Part shown: positions 60,190-64,000 of the stretch, piece after piece
Numbering within the stretch: position 1 is the stretch's first letter
Layout of the letters: each line of letters begins with the position of its first letter
Source of the DNA: Amia ocellicauda
Taxonomy: Eukaryota > Chordata > Actinopteri > Amiiformes > Amiidae
Assembly (NCBI RefSeq): GCF_036373705.1
Contig: NC_089858.1
Location: forward strand, 18,526,249 to 18,590,248
DNA length: 64,000 bases
Direction: 5' to 3'
Notes under the pieces: model-generated
What the model was told of the DNA's origin: nothing
Databases searched by the model: none
What the model saw: only the letters and a program-made list of their open reading frames with translations
Position numbers and translations under genes: made by a program

Positions 60190-60425
60190 AAGTGGCTTAA
60201 GAAAGTTTACAAATGAGAGGAGGCCCTTCGACCCATCGTGCTCGTTTGGTGTCCACTAATATCTAAGTGATCCAAGGATCCTATCCAGTCTATTTTTAAA
60301 TGTTCCCAAACTTTCAGCTTCTACCACATCGCTGGGGAGTTTGTTCCAGGTTGTGACGACTCTCTGTGTAAAGAAGTGTCTCCGGTTTACCGGCTTGAAG
60401 TGGGGATAGGGCTAGTGCTTGTGAG
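60190..60425 (-). mobile_element. CR1-type LINE 3' end
   Basis: The minus strand carries the familiar CR1-like terminal text (for example AACAAACTCCCCAGCGATGT and CGAAGGGCCTCCTCTC). Only the last 235 bp are present. Recognised from memory of repeats frequent in early-branching ray-finned fish. Confidence 0.6.
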
Positions 60426-60429
60426 GGGT

Positions 60430-61989
60430 TTGTTGCTGTGGTGGTTTTAGTCTTTGTGTACTCTACTTTTGAGTAACGTTAACAAAAATAACAAAACAAA
60501 ACAAAAAGTAGAGAATTAATCTGAGCTCAATTCATTCACAATCAATTGCTGGTGACTTGCTGAATGAACTGAATGAACTCAAACTGTTCAAGTTGACAAC
60601 ATTTTATACAGTTGAATTTGATCTTATTACCACTTCTCCTACCAGGTGCATCCCTTTTGGGGGAAACATCATTATCATATAGAATCTATATAAGGGGTTT
60701 TCAACCTTTTTAAGATACCATACCCCTTTTGTCTGAAGGTTTCTGTTCAAGTTATCCACTTGCTCGCTGCCAAACATTACTTTACAAATGCCCACTGTAG
60801 CAGTACCAATGGTACATGCTTTTTTGCATTTTGCTATTGAGTGATATCAGAAACTAAGCTTTCAATAGCACTTTCACCAACGTCAGTTCATCACCGATTT
60901 GCATATTCATCATCACTTTGCATATTCAGTTACAAACTACACAGGCGCAGGTCTCTTTTTATTTAGATCGAATTTTCTCTAATGACCTACGATTCCAAAA
61001 CAGACCTTTATCAAATCTAACACTGACGGCAGATTTGGTCTGTTTTTCAAATCTTTAATTTCACCCACCCCTTAGTTCTAATGTTTTTCAAAACTTTGAT
61101 TTCTCCCCTTTTTATCGATTCATGAGTCACTCAGTGCAGTCAGTGTGAAGGACGCTGTTTACGTATGATCTAATATTCCAGTAACACATATTGTGAGGAA
61201 TACTTACAAATGAACGAGCATGTATCCATTGTGTGCAGTACGACCACACTGCAGTCTGTATCCCAACGGCAGCGCCCAAACCGCGCACTGCAGCGGGGCA
61301 ATGCCTGCGACACGACCTCACCAATCCCCGCAGGATGTTGGCGCCCATGCAGGGCAAAAAGCCCTAAAACCAGGGACCTTTTGACTTGGAAACACAGAAA
61401 ATCTCTAGACTTGTTGCACTCTTTTATTCTTGATAGTGGGACGGTGACTATTGATACCCGTGCAGAACACTAATGTACAGGTGCTATTGAGAATCCAAAC
61501 TCACCTTATCCTGCTCTGCACTGGCACCAAAGTCCGCGACACCGAAGCCACTGAAACATCTAACACTGTGGGCTTGATTGGAAATGCAGCAGTGGATGTA
61601 AATCAATATAAAATAAATGTAAGAAAACAACAAAACAAAACTCAAATTCGGTATAAAGTTCCCATCCCTCCATAAAACCTATTCCAGGCATGCGTTGTTT
61701 TATTATAGCCTATATACATGAGCTTTATTCATGTGCACCTTATTGCAGTTTCACAGCCCTGAATTGTATGGCAATATATCCCACTTATATGTACGTTTTC
61801 ATTAAAATACAAAAGCTTGAACTATATGGCACTTTATAATAATAATTATAAACATGTATTCTGCTTCTGCTACAAAAATGCGCCTACTGGCCAAAATTAC
61901 TGTCACCTAATTTAGTCTAGCCTGAGTATAGGTGCGGGAAACGCGGTGGTAAAGTAATGTTGACACCGATAGCTATATTACTATATTGT
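60430..61989. other. Non-coding spacer
   Basis: Mostly AT-rich; a GC-richer island at 61130-61400 has short open frames on both strands but no family features. Confidence 0.4.
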
Positions 61990-63020
61990 CACACGTATGC
62001 CCCGTTTCCACTGGCGGCCCCGGACGCTTAAACGGGAGTTTCAACTGTTTCAATTTAGGCGCCCGTCACCCCACCAATTACAGCGCTTTAACAGCGAGGT
62101 GTGCGCAGGACTTGAGACACAGGGAAGAGATCAGATACATAATGTTGGAAGATATAGTCTCAAGTGCCGAGTGCGATCACGAAGACATTAGTTTTATTAG
62201 CAGCATGGAGTGAAATCCACGTACAGAAACAATGGCTGCTTACAATTAATATCCGAGTGCATTAAAAACTTGGATTTCACAGGACCGGTGCAGCGCCTGA
62301 CTAGTTAAAATAAACTGAAGGATAGTAATCGGATCGGTAGCAGCCGATATTATTCATATTTTATGAACAACTGGACGGTGTTTGAGGCTGTGTTTTGTGA
62401 ATGGTGTGCAGTCTGTTGTATAACAGCCCCGCAGAGACACTCAGTATGAAGGCGAACACGATTTTGTTAACGTGTGCCCATTTACAAGTTCAATGAATGA
62501 ATAAATAAATAAATACAGCAGATCTGGGTTTCCCAACATTAAGGACGTCCATAAACGCCATGACTGAAACGTGCACATAAATTAACCTGCTATATTGGAG
62601 CTGCTGTTACTGGATGATTCATCGTGAAACGTGTGTATTTTACGGCATACGGCAGAAAGTGTGTTTGCAGTTACAAATCTGTAGTAAAAGTCGAGTTGTG
62701 CTGTTTAAAAGACATATCTACTAGCACATATCTTGATGATGATTACAATAATAACAATAACCATAATACTAAAGAGCAAATATTTATTTTATTGTTGCAC
62801 ATGGAAACGTTTTCCTACGGTAACGTAATGCTTGTCTGAATATAATGTTGTCTATACACGTTTAGCTCTTCTTAATATCTATTTATTACGCTGTCTCCAA
62901 AAAAATATAATAAAATAGACACAAAAGTCCTTTTCACATCAGGCTCTATCGCTCACAGTGTTGTTTTCTGTCTTTGTTTTTAAAACGAAACACAAACCAA
63001 ACCCTCCTCCCATCAGAGGG
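61990..63020. repeat. 1-kb block also present at 31520-32630
   Basis: It aligns through its length with the first block and opens with GCCCCGTTTCCACTGG and CCGGACGCTTAAACGG. The short MLED frame stops early here. It lies about 150 bp before the membrane-protein gene, so a promoter role by co-option is conceivable but not shown. Confidence 0.6.
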
Positions 63021-63160
63021 GATGGACTTCATAATGGCCTGGTTTTACAAAAAGCTCTGAACCAAGGCAGTAGTTTAAGCTTAGCCTTGGAACCAATATT
63101 ACTGAAGGTGTGTGGGTTTACTTAACCTAAATATCTGAGTTTTCGTATCTGTGTTGCAGA

Positions 63161-64000
63161 ATGTCACTGGTGGTTCTGCTCTACCTGCTCCTGGGTGGTG
63201 GTCTGCAAGGCCCCACGGCGGTGGGGGAAGATCAGCGCAGTTTGGAGATACAGTTCTGTGATGGAGTGCGCGAGAATTACCTGAACGACATGCTGCAGAT
63301 CTTTCACCAGGAGATCGACCGCCTGAGCCAGACAGCATCAGCAGAGGACACTAAGCTTTCCTGGATTTGGGAGGAATGTGCCTTGAAGCTTCAGAACCTA
63401 ATGCACAGGCACTGGTTGCTGGGAGTGGGGCTGGTCCTGTGTGGGCTAATCTTCTGGGGCCTGTGCTCTAGGTGGAGAAGGTGGAAGAGGGAGCCAAAGG
63501 CCAAGCCAGAGGAAGAGTCAGTGGCCGAGTTAGAGGCTGATACAGAGGTCGAGCCAGAGGAGGAGTCAGAGGAAGAGTCAGTGGCCGAGCCAGAGGTCGA
63601 GCCAGAGGAGGAGCCAGAGGAGGGGTCAGAGGAGGAGTCAGTAGCCGACCCAGAGGAAAAGTCAGTGACCGACCCAGAGGAAAAGTCAGTGGCCAACCCA
63701 GACGTCGAGCCAGAGGAAAAGTCAGTGGCCGAGCCAGAGGTCGAGCCAGAGGAGGAGTCAGAGGAAGAGTCAGTAGCCGACCCAGAGGAAGAGACAGAGG
63801 CCGCCCCAGAGGCCGACTCAGAGGTCGAGCCAGAGGAAGAGTCAGAGGCTGGGCCAGAGGAAGAGTCATTGTCCGACCCAGAGGAAGAGTCAGAGGCCGA
63901 CCCAGAGGTCGAGCCAGAGGTCGAGCCAGAGGAAGAGTTAGTGGCTGAGCCAGAGGAAGAGTCAGAGGCTGAGCCAGAGGCCAACCCACAGTGCCAAATC
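63161..64000 (+). CDS. Membrane protein with acidic repeat tail, 5' part, runs off the window
   Basis: The frame is open for 280 codons from the ATG at 63161 to the last base. The ATG follows a splice acceptor directly (TCGTATCTGTGTTGCAG, 63143-63159), so a 5' UTR exon lies upstream. The N-terminus has a signal-peptide-like stretch (VVLLYLLLGGGL, residues 4-15). Next come an extracytosolic or luminal segment with a helix (ENYLNDMLQIFHQEIDRLSQ), a transmembrane helix at about 85-102 (WLLGVGLVLCGLIFWGLC), a basic stop-transfer stretch (SRWRRWKR) and then about 170 residues of Glu-rich repeats of the PEVEPEEES type. This layout resembles ITPRIP-like proteins, whose coding region is a single exon with a catalytic-fold domain further on. 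That identity is a guess, since the diagnostic domain is outside the window. Confidence 0.7.
   Translation, partial: MSLVVLLYLLLGGGLQGPTAVGEDQRSLEIQFCDGVRENYLNDMLQIFHQEIDRLSQTASAEDTKLSWIWEECALKLQNLMHRHWLLGVGLVLCGLIFWGLCSRWRRWKREPKAKPEEESVAELEADTEVEPEEESEEESVAEPEVEPEEEPEEGSEEESVADPEEKSVTDPEEKSVANPDVEPEEKSVAEPEVEPEEESEEESVADPEEETEAAPEADSEVEPEEESEAGPEEESLSDPEEESEADPEVEPEVEPEEELVAEPEEESEAEPEANPQCQI

Noticed and set aside
63391-63989. Two long minus-strand frames of 173 and 197 codons (Ser/Gly- or Leu/Pro/Arg-rich)
   Set aside because: They are mirror frames of the Glu-rich repeat coded on the plus strand, which has a start, signal peptide, membrane helix and splice acceptor; the minus frames have only repeats.

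Overview
This window is nuclear DNA from a ray-finned fish. Vertebrate-type multi-exon genes sit in a dense mix of fish-typical repeats: two Tc1/mariner lineages, Ty3/gypsy, DIRS, hAT, L2, CR1 and L1-Tx1-like LINEs, a tRNA-derived SINE and solo LTRs. The CR1-type 3' end near 60.3 kb resembles copies I associate with non-teleost or early-branching ray-finned fish, but I cannot name the species.

The core is a tandem array of four cytochrome P450 family 2 (CYP2) genes, all on the minus strand, at 15.2-58.4 kb. I rebuilt every exon from splice sites and paralogue comparison. Copies 1 (15463-24620) and 3 (44693-52839) each have nine exons with the classic CYP2 phases and code for 491 residues. Copies 2 (36673-41294) and 4 (54905-58351) are pseudogenes with several independent lesions each. 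The array therefore alternates intact, dead, intact, dead. Non-coding blocks downstream of copies 1, 2 and 4 recur in the same order, so the duplicated unit was much larger than the gene. The sequence resembles fish CYP2X-type proteins (heme loop FSLGPRMCLG), but the subfamily is not certain.

Left flank, 0-15 kb: a truncated Tc1 DD34E copy, a degenerate DD36E copy, a microsatellite, a decayed gypsy element with short LTR ends, an AT-rich stretch without genes, a probable retroviral-type LTR with leader, a solo LTR and array-flank sequence. Between copies 1 and 2 (25-36 kb): a MITE candidate, a Harbinger-like block split by an L1-Tx1-like LINE, an apparently intact DD36E transposon, tandem and inverted repeats, and array-flank blocks. 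Between copies 2 and 3: an intact-ORF Tc1 DD34E transposon. Intron 7 of copy 3 holds a DIRS element invaded by Tc1. Right flank, 58.4-64 kb: repeats, then the 5' part of an unrelated plus-strand gene for a membrane protein with a long acidic repeat tail. It is open for 280 codons and runs off the window.

The P450 copies would act as ER-anchored monooxygenases. Nothing here resembles an operon, a CRISPR array or a defence system.
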